64,000 nt of DNA from NCBI GenBank assembly GCA_027405735.1, contig JAPEHQ010000010.1:868001-932000 (forward strand), written 5' to 3'. Source of the stretch: Mucor racemosus (taxonomy: Eukaryota > Mucoromycota > Mucoromycetes > Mucorales > Mucoraceae). Positions 48,455 to 59,163 of this stretch are shown here, piece after piece. How positions within the stretch are numbered: the stretch's first letter is position 1; every line of letters begins with the position of its first letter. Made by a program: the position numbers and the translations under genes. Under the pieces are notes generated by a model. The model was given only the letters and a program-made list of their open reading frames with translations, was not told where the DNA came from and searched no databases.

Positions 48455-48556
48455 TGTAATAATCTAAATATGGACTATATTATGTTTGAGGAAAAGAGAC
48501 TGATTTTATTAATATTATTATAATTGAGATTATATATAAAAGACTGAGTTACAACA
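48455..48556 (-). repeat. 5' LTR of the Ty3-like element
   Basis: 102 bp, identical to the copy at 43982-44083. It carries the TATATATAA box and so probably drives transcription of the element towards lower coordinates. Confidence 0.93.
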
Positions 48557-48740
48557 ATAAGCTGTAAGCTGTGATATCGACTATTATTTTGATTATCTCA
48601 ATGAAAAACCAATATTTTTGGCTGAAACAAAAAATACAGAGTAGCAATCAATTAGATCTATCTTGTGAAATGCAGAAATTAAGCCCTGGATAATGAGTTT
48701 TAAGTTTTACAAAATAATAAACTATTATTTATAACTGCAG

Positions 48741-49092
48741 TGTTGCATCCACAGATCTGGGTGCATTCCTTGGTTAAGATTACGACACAGATTAATATGT
48801 TAAGTTCTACATTGCTGTGTATTATGTTATGAAGCTCCGTGTATACAGGAATATGGAACTAGTGTGTGTCACCTAGACTTGATTGGATATATGTATATAT
48901 ATATATAAATAGACTCATTTAAACAGGTCATATAATTAGAGAAGGTGAATATAAAAGAAGATGGTTCGATCTTATAATAAAGTTCTTTAGTTTTAGTGTG
49001 CTCTTTCATTTTATAACAGTTTTCCTTTATTTTTATTAAATGATTTAGTACATATTTTAGCTTTGAGATTGATATAATCTCCTGGCGTAACA
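48741..49092 (-). mobile_element. Solo LTR, family L1, copy 3
   Basis: A 352-bp sequence, inverse relative to the L1 copies at 27999 and 29132, with terminal TG and CA. It is flanked by a perfect 5-bp duplication tgcag (48736-48740 and 49093-49097). By eye it is close in sequence to copy 1, so both are fairly recent. Confidence 0.9.
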
Positions 49093-49272
49093 TGCAGAAA
49101 ACAAAAAAAAAATCCCATCCTTGTGAATATTGATCCAATTAATCTTCAATTATACACGATGATAGATTTAAATATATCTTGCATAAAAGTTTATATTTCT
49201 ACTTTTACAGATCACTGTAAATTGAGAAAACCATCAGCAAAACATGATATTTCTGCCCAATAAAACTAGCTA

Positions 49273-50055
49273 TTGTGTCATATATTTTCAGACTTGATAA
49301 ATAACACTTGAAAAAGAATACAATCAAAAAAGAATAAGTAATGAATCAGTTCTTTAACTGTATAATAAAAACAAGATATTGTTTATTTAGATATAAAAGT
49401 ATGGCCTTTTATATTGGTTTGACATTGAGATCCTGAGATGTAATTTAAGGCCCTATTGAACCATTATTAGATCTGTTTGATAGTAATCTATGGATTAAAA
49501 TCGATCAATCATAATTTAACCGTTCTTGCAGAGCTTGTGAGTTGTCTTGTTTCAATGCTGCGCTAATTGTGCTTGGATATTAATTTGATAGCTACATGAT
49601 TGGTTAACCGCTGATGATGTATCATTCTTAACCTGATGTCAAATCCAAAACACGATATTACAGCATGACATTAAAGCATGATGTTCCACCATCATGCCAC
49701 ATTAGTATAATGGATAATACCTATAATACTTATCACATCGTCATTTCCCTCAATTCAATTAGTATATAAACCCTCTTTATTTCCTTTTAATAAACGAGAT
49801 CTCTTTACTTGATTAAAATTCTAGTTTTATTTAATATAAACATATTCTGATAAATCAGCTGGGATGAAATAATATGGTGTTATAATTGAGGTCCAAGCGT
49901 CCTTGGTAATTACTGGATTAAACTTAGTACGCTAAGCGTTTCTTGTATCCGATATCAAGATTTTGCACTTCAATACATGTCGTAGTCAATAGATTGTAAG
50001 ACATATTGATACTGTAGAAGGTGATAACGTATGATACTAGGTGGAATACAACAAC
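49273..50055 (+). repeat. Dispersed repeat R2, copy 2, interrupted by a solo LTR
   Basis: Collinear with 29487-30060 but split by the LTR at 49615-49857. The flanks tggttaaccgctg and ggatgaaataat are contiguous in the other copy (gattaaccgctgggatgaaa). No coding capacity. Confidence 0.75.
49615..49857 (+). mobile_element. Solo LTR, family L2-like, 243 bp
   Basis: Starts TGATGTATC and ends GATAAATCA. Flanking gctg occurs on both sides and the empty site is visible in R2 copy 1 near 29840. It contains the TATA-type word tagtatataaaccctct shared with the LTR at 55453-55749. The fifth base of the target duplication does not match. Confidence 0.75.
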
Positions 50056-50064
50056 TACAAAAGT

Positions 50065-50150
50065 CCTTAAGTAGAATTTAACTTGATAATAAAACCCTGA
50101 TGTTATCTAGTCGAATTCCTATTGTTTTTTATACTTTTCTTCCGTGAATA
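50065..50150. repeat. Short segment present in inverse orientation at 54582-54680
   Basis: The words taataaaaccctgatg, tctagtcgaattcc and attgttttttata recur as their inverse complement near 54582-54680. This is a small shared repeat of unknown origin, possibly an LTR fragment. Confidence 0.5.
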
Positions 50151-50329
50151 TCCCTACCTATTCCACAGTTATCATAAAAACGTGCATTTTTCTACCAGAA
50201 AAACCGTCTGTCATATCATACATTCATTAAAAAATTGTAAAAGCGAGCCCACAGAGCGACGCCGTAATTGAACGTATCAATATTGAATTGCTAAGTTTCT
50301 TATATTATGGTATATCTAAGCTTTAAATA

Positions 50330-50895
50330 AAAAAACGTTTTTTTTTTTTAACTTTTTTTATATTTAACCACGTACAGTCTGAAAATTCAGTTTTTGTAGC
50401 GGACATTTTCGGGGATCATTTTACCCTTACCAACACTCATGATTTTGATCAAAAAATAGAAAAATCAAATTTTGATACCAAAATCAACGTTTAAATATAC
50501 TACATTGTGAGAGAAATTTGTAGCCATAGCTAATACGCATTTTATAAAAGCTTAATATTAAATGTTAAGTAATGAAACTTAGCATTTTTGGCCCAAAAAC
50601 GGTTTTTTGGTTAAAGGATTTTCATGTAATATTTTGTAATAAAAATGTTTATTATTTTTTATTGAGCAAATAGAGCGCCAAATTCTGTATATTTGTATAT
50701 TTTCTGTTTTATAATTGGTAATATAATTAGCTATAGATTTGCAAAACCAAAAAAAAAAATTTAAAAAATGTCAAAATTGATGATCTGGACAAGAATATTT
50801 TTTGAAATTAATATTCCGCTTATAAGCCTTGTAAGTCTTAAAAATAAGAGATTTTATAATACTTGAGAACTTTTCCAAAGATTTACGATGCTGTA
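50330..50895 (+). repeat. Dispersed repeat R1, copy 3
   Basis: Closely matches 26930-27475 in order and orientation (accacgtac, gcggacattttcggggatcat, tgatgatctggacaag). It sits at the same relative place inside the TIR element, so both were probably copied together. Confidence 0.75.
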
Positions 50896-51009
50896 TCCAC
50901 TTGATCCAAGCTTATTAGTGTAAATCTTTATACATTTTAATATTGTGTGGTAGTTTATCTGATGATAATATAGCCTTGCTTTATAATTATTGCGCTAAAG
51001 GTGACTTAC

Positions 51010-51287
51010 GTTGAGTTTTAGTCTTACATCTCCAACATCATAAACATAAACATGGCCATCACTGGAACCTATTGCCGCCTTTTATCCTCTTTGTCCAAAG
51101 CCAATTTATTCAATGCTTTACAAGAACCAACTGAACTACTTACAAATGGTTCCTCTGTATTTAAATTCAAATCCCATAAATTAAATTGACTGGTTTTATC
51201 TACAGTAGTATCAAACGTACCATCAGCCTCCCTTATGGTAAGTAGTAGTGTCAATCTAAAATCAGAAACATCCCATTGTCATTGTTA
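51010..51287 (-). pseudogene. Dynein intermediate-chain C-terminal fragment, copy B
   Basis: On the minus strand the frame reads READGTFDTT, then QFNLWDLNLNTEEPFVS, then CKALNKLALDKED. After a one-base frame change it continues AAIGSSDGHVYVYDVG. These are the last two WD40 blades of a dynein intermediate chain (family style: G..DLWNLN.DTE.P then ALN......G.EIA.GDSEG...YDVGE). It is longer than copy A and also frame-broken. Stops interrupt the upstream sequence (51290 and beyond), though QWDVSDF may be a further remnant. Confidence 0.68.
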
Positions 51288-52564
51288 TAAGCTATGAAAA
51301 GCTTGATTTTTAATGATACAACAATTAAATAAAAAGCAAGATGATACTAATAATAGCATATGGTGAGTATTTAACATCTAAGTAAGTTTGATAAAGTATG
51401 TTTTTAAACCCTTTTAAAAATCCTGAGGCAAACACAACACCTTGGTCCTGTAATTTCTATCCATCAAAATTTTGCGATTTCCTGTACACAAAGAATGCAC
51501 CACCTTTTATCAATCTTGACCTCGTTTTACATTGAGTATCAGTTTTTTACCAGTTGTATTTTCTCTGATTCATTAATATTCAGTCATATTGAACAATGAT
51601 TTGTAGAATTGCCAAAAGAAAATGCTTTAAGAGTTTTCTGCATATCAAATTAGACAATTTAGTAGCAATAATAATTGTACTTGCTACTATGCTTTGTAAA
51701 CCTATTGATGTTAATCAGAATAATCAGAACTTCCATTCAAAAGTAAGCTTTGCTTTATAAATTTACATTCACCCATTCAATAAATGACATTATTGCATTT
51801 ATTATCCTCTATTTGTATCAATCAACCACCTTAATTTCGATTCGAATACATTTGACAATTAAACGCCTAAATTACACTTGAGCCACCAGATATCGCTACA
51901 ACAAAATCTTGTACACGTCCACGAAAAATTACAATTTGGATCATTTTTTTGTGTTCATAGATCTGAGCTCTCTCTCACATTCATAGATTTCTGCATGAAC
52001 CATATCTGCATCTATTCAATTTAACTGAAATACATTGAACGCCAACATTGTACTTAATAAAACGCCTTACTTTATTACGAGATTACGAGTCAACACAACT
52101 AATTTAATGCTAGTTTAGCATCAGCAGTTGAATCAGATAAATTTGAGATTAGACAATCCCTTTTAGTAGCTTTGCATACCATGAGCTAACAATAGGTCTT
52201 TATTATAAATACGCTAATAATCAAGGATGGTGAGTTACCTCTAATGAACGAACGAGTCGATGTAGCGGTATAAACTATATATTAAAATAAAATATAGCAA
52301 TTGAATGAGCAAGGGATGATAAACTATGTAAATTAGCATAATTGAATTGTTTCAAGCGTTTTGAACTGAGTACGCCTTTACTTTTGACCTATAAAAATTG
52401 ATTTATTAGCAAAATCAATTAACAAGCTAATAAGTAATGGTTATGGTGTATCTTTGATAGTTGGTAGCGGTACACAAGACAACATCTTGTTTTCCTCTTC
52501 TTGGCTGTTGGCCACTAAATAGAAAAAAATATTTTTTAGAAACTAAATAGATTAGCATGAGTTT

Positions 52565-52600
52565 ATTTATTTATTTATTCATTCATTCATTCATTTAAAT
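52565..52600. repeat. TTTA/TTCA tetranucleotide microsatellite
   Basis: Alternating runs of ttta and ttca units. The equivalent place in copy A (about 27924-27935) has only two or three units, so the tract expanded in copy B. Confidence 0.75.
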
Positions 52601-53208
52601 CAAGTAAATACTATACACACTTTGATAATCACCAGTTTTCTCCAGGTAGCTATCGATTTTAGACTAAAAAAGCATTGATTATAACGTGTATAATGGAACA
52701 AAATGATTAAGTCCTGGTGCTTTTTTTATTCAAGAAAAATGTTATACCGCGCCCTAACATTAACAGTTAATAATTCATTTCCAAATAAACAATAGGAAAA
52801 AGATGTACTTGTACCTGCTATTTGACTTCAATTTATAAAAAATATTGGTCCTTTTGTTGTAGTTTTAGACATAGATAAAAGAGCCCAGGAAAGAGTAGGG
52901 AAGAAAGAGAAAAATAATCCTAAATCAGTCGTTTTTGTGTATTACAAACAGAAATTTACAAAGGTATAAATACTTTAAGTGTTGCCAAACAGGTTGTTGT
53001 CGTTGTTTTCGTCTGGTCTCCGAAAGAAGAACATGGGCAGAACTCTTTCAAATCCCAAATTTTAAATTGATATATTTCGTCAATAAGACAATTCTGTTGA
53101 ACCAGAGTAGCTCACATTTACTTTAAAACAACATTAAAATTATCTTCGTTACTAATTATATTATGATTGATATACTTTAGTAAATTGACTAAAAAACCTT
53201 GATCTCAT

Positions 53209-53756
53209 TGTTTAGGACATAGACTATACTGGGTACATGTATTACTAGTAGAAGTGCTCAAAGGATTATTTAGACATTATTCTTAGCATAGAATGATGAG
53301 TATGAGGTGATAATGATGTATGCCAATTTTATTTCATTTAGTTATGTTACATTTAGTCTATGATGAAATGGTGTAGCCTGAGATCCTGAAGTGAGCCAAT
53401 CATGAACTCGTTCCTGGAAATGGAATTCAACTATTCCATTTGTATCAACATTCACGGTCTAAAGTAAATCAAGCATGAAGATCCTATATACTTAACTTGG
53501 TCGTATCCTACTAAACTTGCTATGGCCAACCTATTATATTATCATGTTGTAATCAACTAGTTCTTTAAGACGATAAAATCATCCTTTCATACACTCTGTA
53601 TTGTAGACTCTATATCCACGCTTACAAAACATATAAATACCCTGAATCCTGATGTCGTTCGAGATGGATTGATTATCTTTTTTACCTACAATATACTCAA
53701 TAAATATATCTAGTTTTAACTTTATTTTCTAGTTATTCATTGTGTATATTTAAACA
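53209..53756 (+). mobile_element. Solo LTR, family L3, 548 bp
   Basis: Starts TGTTTAGGACATAG and ends TATTTAAACA, flanked by the 5-bp duplication ctcat (53204-53208 and 53757-53761). Copy A has the empty site (ttgatcttattgctctgc near 28895). It contains a TATAAATA-type word and a poly-A signal-like aataaata near 53698. Confidence 0.87.
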
Positions 53757-53835
53757 CTCATTGCTCTGCTCATCTGGGCTGCCTGATCTGCACAAGAATT
53801 TTATTCTGCCCATCTGTGCAGATCATTATGCCCAT

Positions 53836-54470
53836 GGGTAGCGTTCGCAAAATGACCGAGCCCAAGCGAGCGCAAGCAATTTCAGCAAGCATTTGCCGAG
53901 TCTAAAATATTTGAAAAAAGTTACTCAAGCAAGCCCGAGCCTAAGCAACGGCTCATTGAGCAGTTGTATATCGAACATTCTCAGTTTTGAAAGCAAACAA
54001 GAAAGCATAAATCAAGCATTACCTAATTTTTCAAAAAGTCAAGCAAACCGAGTACGAGCATATAAGCAAGCGAGCATATCCGAGTGCTAGCGCAAGCATA
54101 GTGCTATATATTTTCAGCCTAATATTGGTTCAAAATGTGATGCATTTTGACATTTTTAAAATTAGAATTACGTAAGTTGAATAAATTTTCCCTGTGTTAC
54201 ATGCTTGCTTACTTGATTTGAAAGCAGGCAATCATGCAGGTTTACATACATGCAAACAAGCCTATTTCAATTTGAAACATTTTGAGCAAGCATACAAGCA
54301 TACAAGCAAGCTTTCAATGTTTTCGTCGAGCGCCAAGCAGGAAATTGCTAAAAAATTTAATCGAGCAAGCCAAAGCAAGTAGTAGCCTAAAAAAAGCGCA
54401 ATTCAAGCGAGCCCGAGCATAGGGCTCGCTCGCTTGCTTATGCTCGCACTGCTCAATTGCGATCATTACC
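53836..54470 (+). mobile_element. AAGC-rich element, copy 1
   Basis: About 635 bp, unusually rich in AAGC, GAGC and CAAGCAAGC words, starting gggtagcgttcgc and ending gcgatcattacc, which are imperfect inverted ends. It lies directly at the break in TIR element copy B. It shares most of its length with 58556-59163 in the same orientation. The AAGC words are spread irregularly rather than as a clean tandem array. Open frames in it are a by-product of the word composition. Confidence 0.65.
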
Positions 54471-54471
54471 T

Positions 54472-54536
54472 CTCTATAATCTCATAATAAAACGGTACTT
54501 TTTCGCTTGATTAATTTTATACGTTTTACCTTTCGA
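54472..54536 (+). mobile_element. L2 LTR 3' fragment
   Basis: The words ctcataataaaacggtact, ttgattaattttatacg and tacctttcgataaat match the end of the LTR at 55680-55745. The 5' part is missing, cut off at the AAGC-rich element boundary. Confidence 0.6.
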
Positions 54537-55365
54537 TAAATTACTGACTTCTCTTCTGATAATATGGAATAGATAGAGATATTCACGGAAAAATATATAA
54601 AAAACAATTGGAATTCGACTAGATACTGTAGCATTAGGGTTTTATTATCAAACTAAATTCTACTTGAAGACTTTTGTAATAAATAAATGCCCTCTTTATA
54701 TAGTTTTCATCTTTCATCAGAAAGATTACGTAAACATTTCTAGGTCCATACATAGCCAATAATTCCCTTGTAAGATATAAGTCTTGATAGTAATCAATCG
54801 GTGTATTCATAGACTTCATTAGTCCTTGATCATAATGATGTGATTAGATCCAGACTATGTTAATTGGTCTTTAAATATAAACTGCTAGGATCGAAGCTCG
54901 GTAGAAAGTTTATACAGTATTAGTATGAATCAGCATGTATCATTTTTCATTTAGTAGTGTAATGTCTATTCATGCCAGCTGTACTTTAATTCAAAAATCA
55001 GATGAAATGTAGATCAATATAGTGGATAAATGTGTACATATTCCACAAATACACTATATTCATACAAGCTATTAGTTGATATATTTCATTCTTTATAGAT
55101 TTTGGAACCATAGTTATGCCGATATAGTTGAGTTACTCCAGTAACAGAGCTTACATAGTGAGATTTATAGAGTGTACTGTAACCAGATAGTAATTGTTAC
55201 TGTATATCAGAATCTAGGTATAGCGCTATAGTATTCGCATTATCAGGATATTGTTATTGTTACATCATTAATAGCTGTTGTATCACTTGATAATCTCTTC
55301 TATATATAATAATATCATTCTCTACATTGAATAAAACCTCACCTTTTACTCTTGTCTAATTCTTA
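54537..55365. other. Repeat-block spacer, no gene seen
   Basis: About 830 bp of AT-rich sequence. It includes the inverted small repeat at 54582-54680 and, near 55300-55370, a TATATATAATAATAT stretch followed by aataaaacctcac that looks like an LTR promoter and polyadenylation region. Ends could not be set. Confidence 0.4.
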
Positions 55366-58300
55366 TTAGTTTCGGTAAAAGAGTAATGTGCATAGATAGT
55401 AGAAAGTGATAATTATACAAGGAATACTATCCCAGATTAGTTAGCTCATTTTTGATCTATCAGAATTAGGAATTACCGAATTACCAATTTAGAACATCTG
55501 TCAAACCATGATGTTCAACATGCAAGTCAAGCAAGGTCATATTCCATGCGTCTATCATCATGCTACTATTGAATCATAGAAGCATGATTCCAATATATCC
55601 ACACAATATCCAAATGCTCATTCTAATTATATTATCACTCACATTTAATACACTCATTCAATTAGTATATAAACCCCCTCTAGAAGCTCATAATAAAACG
55701 GTACTTTCTCATTTGATTAATTTTATACGATTTACCTTTCGATAAATCAATTTTTACAATAAGAATTACAATGCAACTCAAAAGGTTTATTGTTATCTTG
55801 AAAGTTACTATAATAACCTGTGAACGTAAAACAGAATTTGGAATAAGGGTATATACATTATTTTTTTCGAGCAAAACCGAAGATATTCTTTTGTACACAT
55901 TTTTGAGGACATCTCCACGAAAAATTAATATTTTGAAGAAATTTAAATTGGTACCTAGAGGGATCAACGAGGTTGATGATATGAATGTAAAAAAATTCTG
56001 CACAATTTAACGAATATTTTGGAATCTATTACGAAAATGTCAAAAAAATGAAATAAAAAAAAAAGATGCCCATATTTTCAAACTCAGATATGTTAAAGAG
56101 AATTTTAAAACAAGTAAGTTTTATTATAAAGACGACTTTGGATATCTTAATTTTTTTCAGAGATATTAAGGCTCAAAGTTCCAATTTTTCATATTTAAGC
56201 TGTAAAAACCAAAATTGGAAGAAAAAACTATCAGTTTTTCCAAATTTATTCGACAGATGCTATAGTGATAGTCTGTATATAATTAATTGTTATTTGTAGC
56301 CCTTAAAAATCTGTATCCAGTCAGACTAATTTCAATAAAAGTTTTTTACTATTTTGTTATGAAAATCGCTCAAAATCGCGATTTTTGGATGGGGGTTGGG
56401 GTCAAAAAACAAGAGTATACCTTCAAATCTTCATTACTCCTTGAAAAAAATTTTTTTTTGAGAGAACTAAAAACGGATCTATATATATTGCTTCTCGCAA
56501 TTATTTTTATGGGACTGACATTTTGTTTGATAACTTACTGGACAATGATATTAATAATTTATACGTTTTTTGTGTATTTTATGGGGTAAATCCTTTGAAT
56601 TTTTATTTTGGCTCTATGTGTATCTAATAAATAATATACCTATAGTATAGACAAAAAGCTTTTATTATAATTGGAAGTAATGTTTACTTAATAAAATCAA
56701 TAGGTATGCTCGTTTTTCTAATATTCCTATAGTTTTTTAAACGGCTATATCTCCGCAAAAAAAATAGCTAAAAATATATGAATAGCACCATAATTATTGC
56801 AGCATTAACTTGTATCAGAATCCACTCTTACCTCAGCACATGAAAAAATTTATGGGAAAAATGTTGGAGATCTGATTTTTAGGAAAAAAATCCCATTTTA
56901 ACTTGTGGAGTGTAACTTCTTGATATATGGAGTGTATTTTTTTTATTTATAGAGTGTAACTTTTTTGACTGATGTCTTAACCCCTTCAAGTCGACCTAAA
57001 TTACTTTAAAATACTTCAAATAATGATGTTTGAATTCTGTCCAATCGGGGAATAAATTTTGTACAATTAATTGATTAAAACATCTTATATACTGTATTAA
57101 ACAGATTAAATGACGGTTTTAACAATAATTGCCATATGTTAAAAAACTTCAATTTTGGGCAAAATTTATTCCCCGATTGGACAGAATTCAAACATCATTA
57201 TTTGAAGTATTTTAAAGTAATTTAGGTCGACTTGAAGGGGTTAAGACATCAGTCAAAAAAGTTACACTCTATAAATAAAAAAAATACACTCCATATATCA
57301 AGAAGTTACACTCCACAAGTTAAAATGGGATTTTTTTCCTAAAAATCAGATCTCCAACATTTTTCCCATAAATTTTTTCATGTGCTGAGGTAAGAGTGGA
57401 TTCTGATACAAGTTAATGCTGCAATAATTATGGTGCTATTCATATATTTTTAGCTATTTTTTTTGCGGAGATATAGCCGTTTAAAAAACTATAGGAATAT
57501 TAGAAAAACGAGCATACCTATTGATTTTATTAAGTAAACATTACTTCCAATTATAATAAAAGCTTTTTGTCTATACTATAGGTATATTATTTATTAGATA
57601 CACATAGAGCCAAAATAAAAATTCAAAGGATTTACCCCATAAAATACACAAAAAACGTATAAATTATTAATATCATTGTCCAGTAAGTTATCAAACAAAA
57701 TGTCAGTCCCATAAAAATAATTGCGAGAAGCAATATATATAGATCCGTTTTTAGTTCTCTCAAAAAAAAATTTTTTTCAAGGAGTAATGAAGATTTGAAG
57801 GTATACTCTTGTTTTTTGACCCCAACCCCCATCCAAAAATCGCGATTTTGAGCGATTTTCATAACAAAATAGTAAAAAACTTTTATTGAAATTAGTCTGA
57901 CTGGATACAGATTTTTAAGGGCTACAAATAACAATTAATTATATACAGACTATCACTATAGCATCTGTCGAATAAATTTGGAAAAACTGATAGTTTTTTC
58001 TTCCAATTTTGGTTTTTACAGCTTAAATATGAAAAATTGGAACTTTGAGCCTTAATATCTCTGAAAAAAATTAAGATATCCAAAGTCGTCTTTATAATAA
58101 AACTTACTTGTTTTAAAATTCTCTTTAACATATCTGAGTTTGAAAATATGGGCATCTTTTTTTTTTATTTCATTTTTTTGACATTTTCGTAATAGATTCC
58201 AAAATATTCGTTAAATTGTGCAGAATTTTTTTACATTCATATCATCAACCTCGTTGATCCCTCTAGGTACCAATTTAAATTTCTTCAAAATATTAATTTT

Positions 58301-58555
58301 TCGTGGAGATGTCCTCAAAAATGTGTACAAAAGAATATCTTCGGTTTTGCTCGAAAAAAATAATGTATATACCCTTATTCCAAATTCTGTTTTACGTTCA
58401 CAGGTTATTATAGTAACTTTCAAGATAACAATAAACCTTTTGAGTTGCATTGTAATTCTTATTGTAAAAATGAGCTAACTAACCTGGGATAGCATTCCTT
58501 GTATAATTATCACTTTCTACTATCTACAGTATGCACATTACTGTTTTACCAAAAC
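55366..58555. repeat. Long palindrome with 1,311-bp arms and 100-bp spacer
   Basis: Positions 55750-57060 and 57161-58471 are inverse complements (paired coordinates sum to 114221). Every stretch I compared was identical, and three frames translate identically on both arms without an indel. Outer flanks 55366-55452 and 58472-58555 are also inverse copies but differ by about four substitutions and a small indel. The left arm is interrupted by a solo LTR (55453-55749). The arms contain repeat R3 sequence. RNA crossing it would fold into a very long hairpin. No real gene is supported in it. Confidence 0.9.
55453..55749 (+). mobile_element. Solo LTR, family L2, 297 bp, inside left palindrome arm
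   Basis: Starts TGATCTATCAG and ends GATAAATCA, flanked by atttt (55448-55452 and 55750-55754). The right arm (58466-58476) is the matching empty site. It holds tagtatataaaccccctct (TATA region). It is related to 49615-49857 and to the fragment at 54472-54536. Confidence 0.88.
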
Positions 58556-59163
58556 TAGCGCTCGCAAAATGACTGAGCCCAAGCGAGCGCAAGCAATTTC
58601 AGCGAGCATTTGCCGAATCTAAAATATTTGAAAGTTACTCAAGCAAGCCCGAGCCTAAGCAACGGCTCGTCGAGCAGTTGTATATCAAACATTCTCAGTT
58701 TTGAAAGCAAGCAAGAAAGCATAAATCAAGGATTATCTAAATTTTCAAAAAGTCAAGCAAGTCGAGCACGAGTATATAAGCAAGCGAGCATATCCGAGTG
58801 CTAGCGCAAGCATAGTGCTATATATTTTTAGCGTGATATTTATTCAAAGTGCTAAATTTTGAAATTTTTAAAGCTAAAATTGCGTAAATTGAATCAAATT
58901 GCCCTGTGTTACATGCTTGCTTACTTGATTTGAAAGCAAGAAAGCAAGGAGATTTACACGCAAGCAAGCCTATTTCAACTTGAAGCAGTTCGACCAAGCA
59001 TACAAGCAAGCTTTCAATGTTTTCGTCGAGCGCCAAGCAGGAAATTGCTTAAAAAAGTTAATCAAGCAAGCCAAAGCAAGTAATAAGCTGAAAAAAGCGC
59101 AATTCAAGTGAGCGCGAGCATAGGGCTCCCTCGCTTGCTTATACTTGATTGCGATTGCTACCC
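58556..59163 (+). mobile_element. AAGC-rich element, copy 2
   Basis: About 608 bp, collinear with copy 1 (gcaaaatgac.gagcccaagc, aaagcatacaagcaagc-type words, ending gcgattgctaccc). Its 5' end lacks the ggg of copy 1. Its right flank continues into the missing end of TIR element copy B. Confidence 0.65.

Larger units (their letters stand above)
43982..48556 (-). mobile_element. Ty3-like LTR retrotransposon, apparently intact, very short LTRs
   Basis: A 4,575-bp element with two identical 102-bp LTRs (43982-44083 and 48455-48556), each ending in TG...CA, flanked by a 4-bp duplication ataa (43978-43981, 48557-48560). In element orientation the LTR starts TGTTGTAACTCAG and contains TATATATAA. 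A candidate primer-binding site begins TGGTGAGGCTACCA directly after the 5' LTR, and a polypurine tract AACGGGGGAA directly precedes the 3' LTR. One uninterrupted 1,360-codon frame fills the inside. Identical LTRs and an open frame imply recent insertion and possible activity. Confidence 0.93.
50186..53835. mobile_element. TIR element, copy B (right end displaced)
   Basis: From tctaccagaaaaaccgtctg at 50186 onward this copy follows copy A from 26769. It contains R1 (50330-50895), the dynein fragment (51010-51287), an extra segment of about 1.1 kb (51290-52380) absent from copy A, then the shared stretch cttttgacctataaaaattg onward. Its right-end sequence stops at gcccat (53835). The last part (ggaagcatagttcggccgtagtg) appears at 59166-59189, after a 5.3-kb interruption. 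A left terminus was not found. Confidence 0.55.

Noticed and set aside
53893..54382. Frames rich in KQAS-type words in the AAGC-rich elements
   Set aside because: They result from the AAGC word bias and differ between the two copies.
56287..56589. Hydrophobic 100-codon frame present in both palindrome arms
   Set aside because: Its duplication simply reflects the palindrome. There is no family signature, and related R3 copies do not keep the frame.
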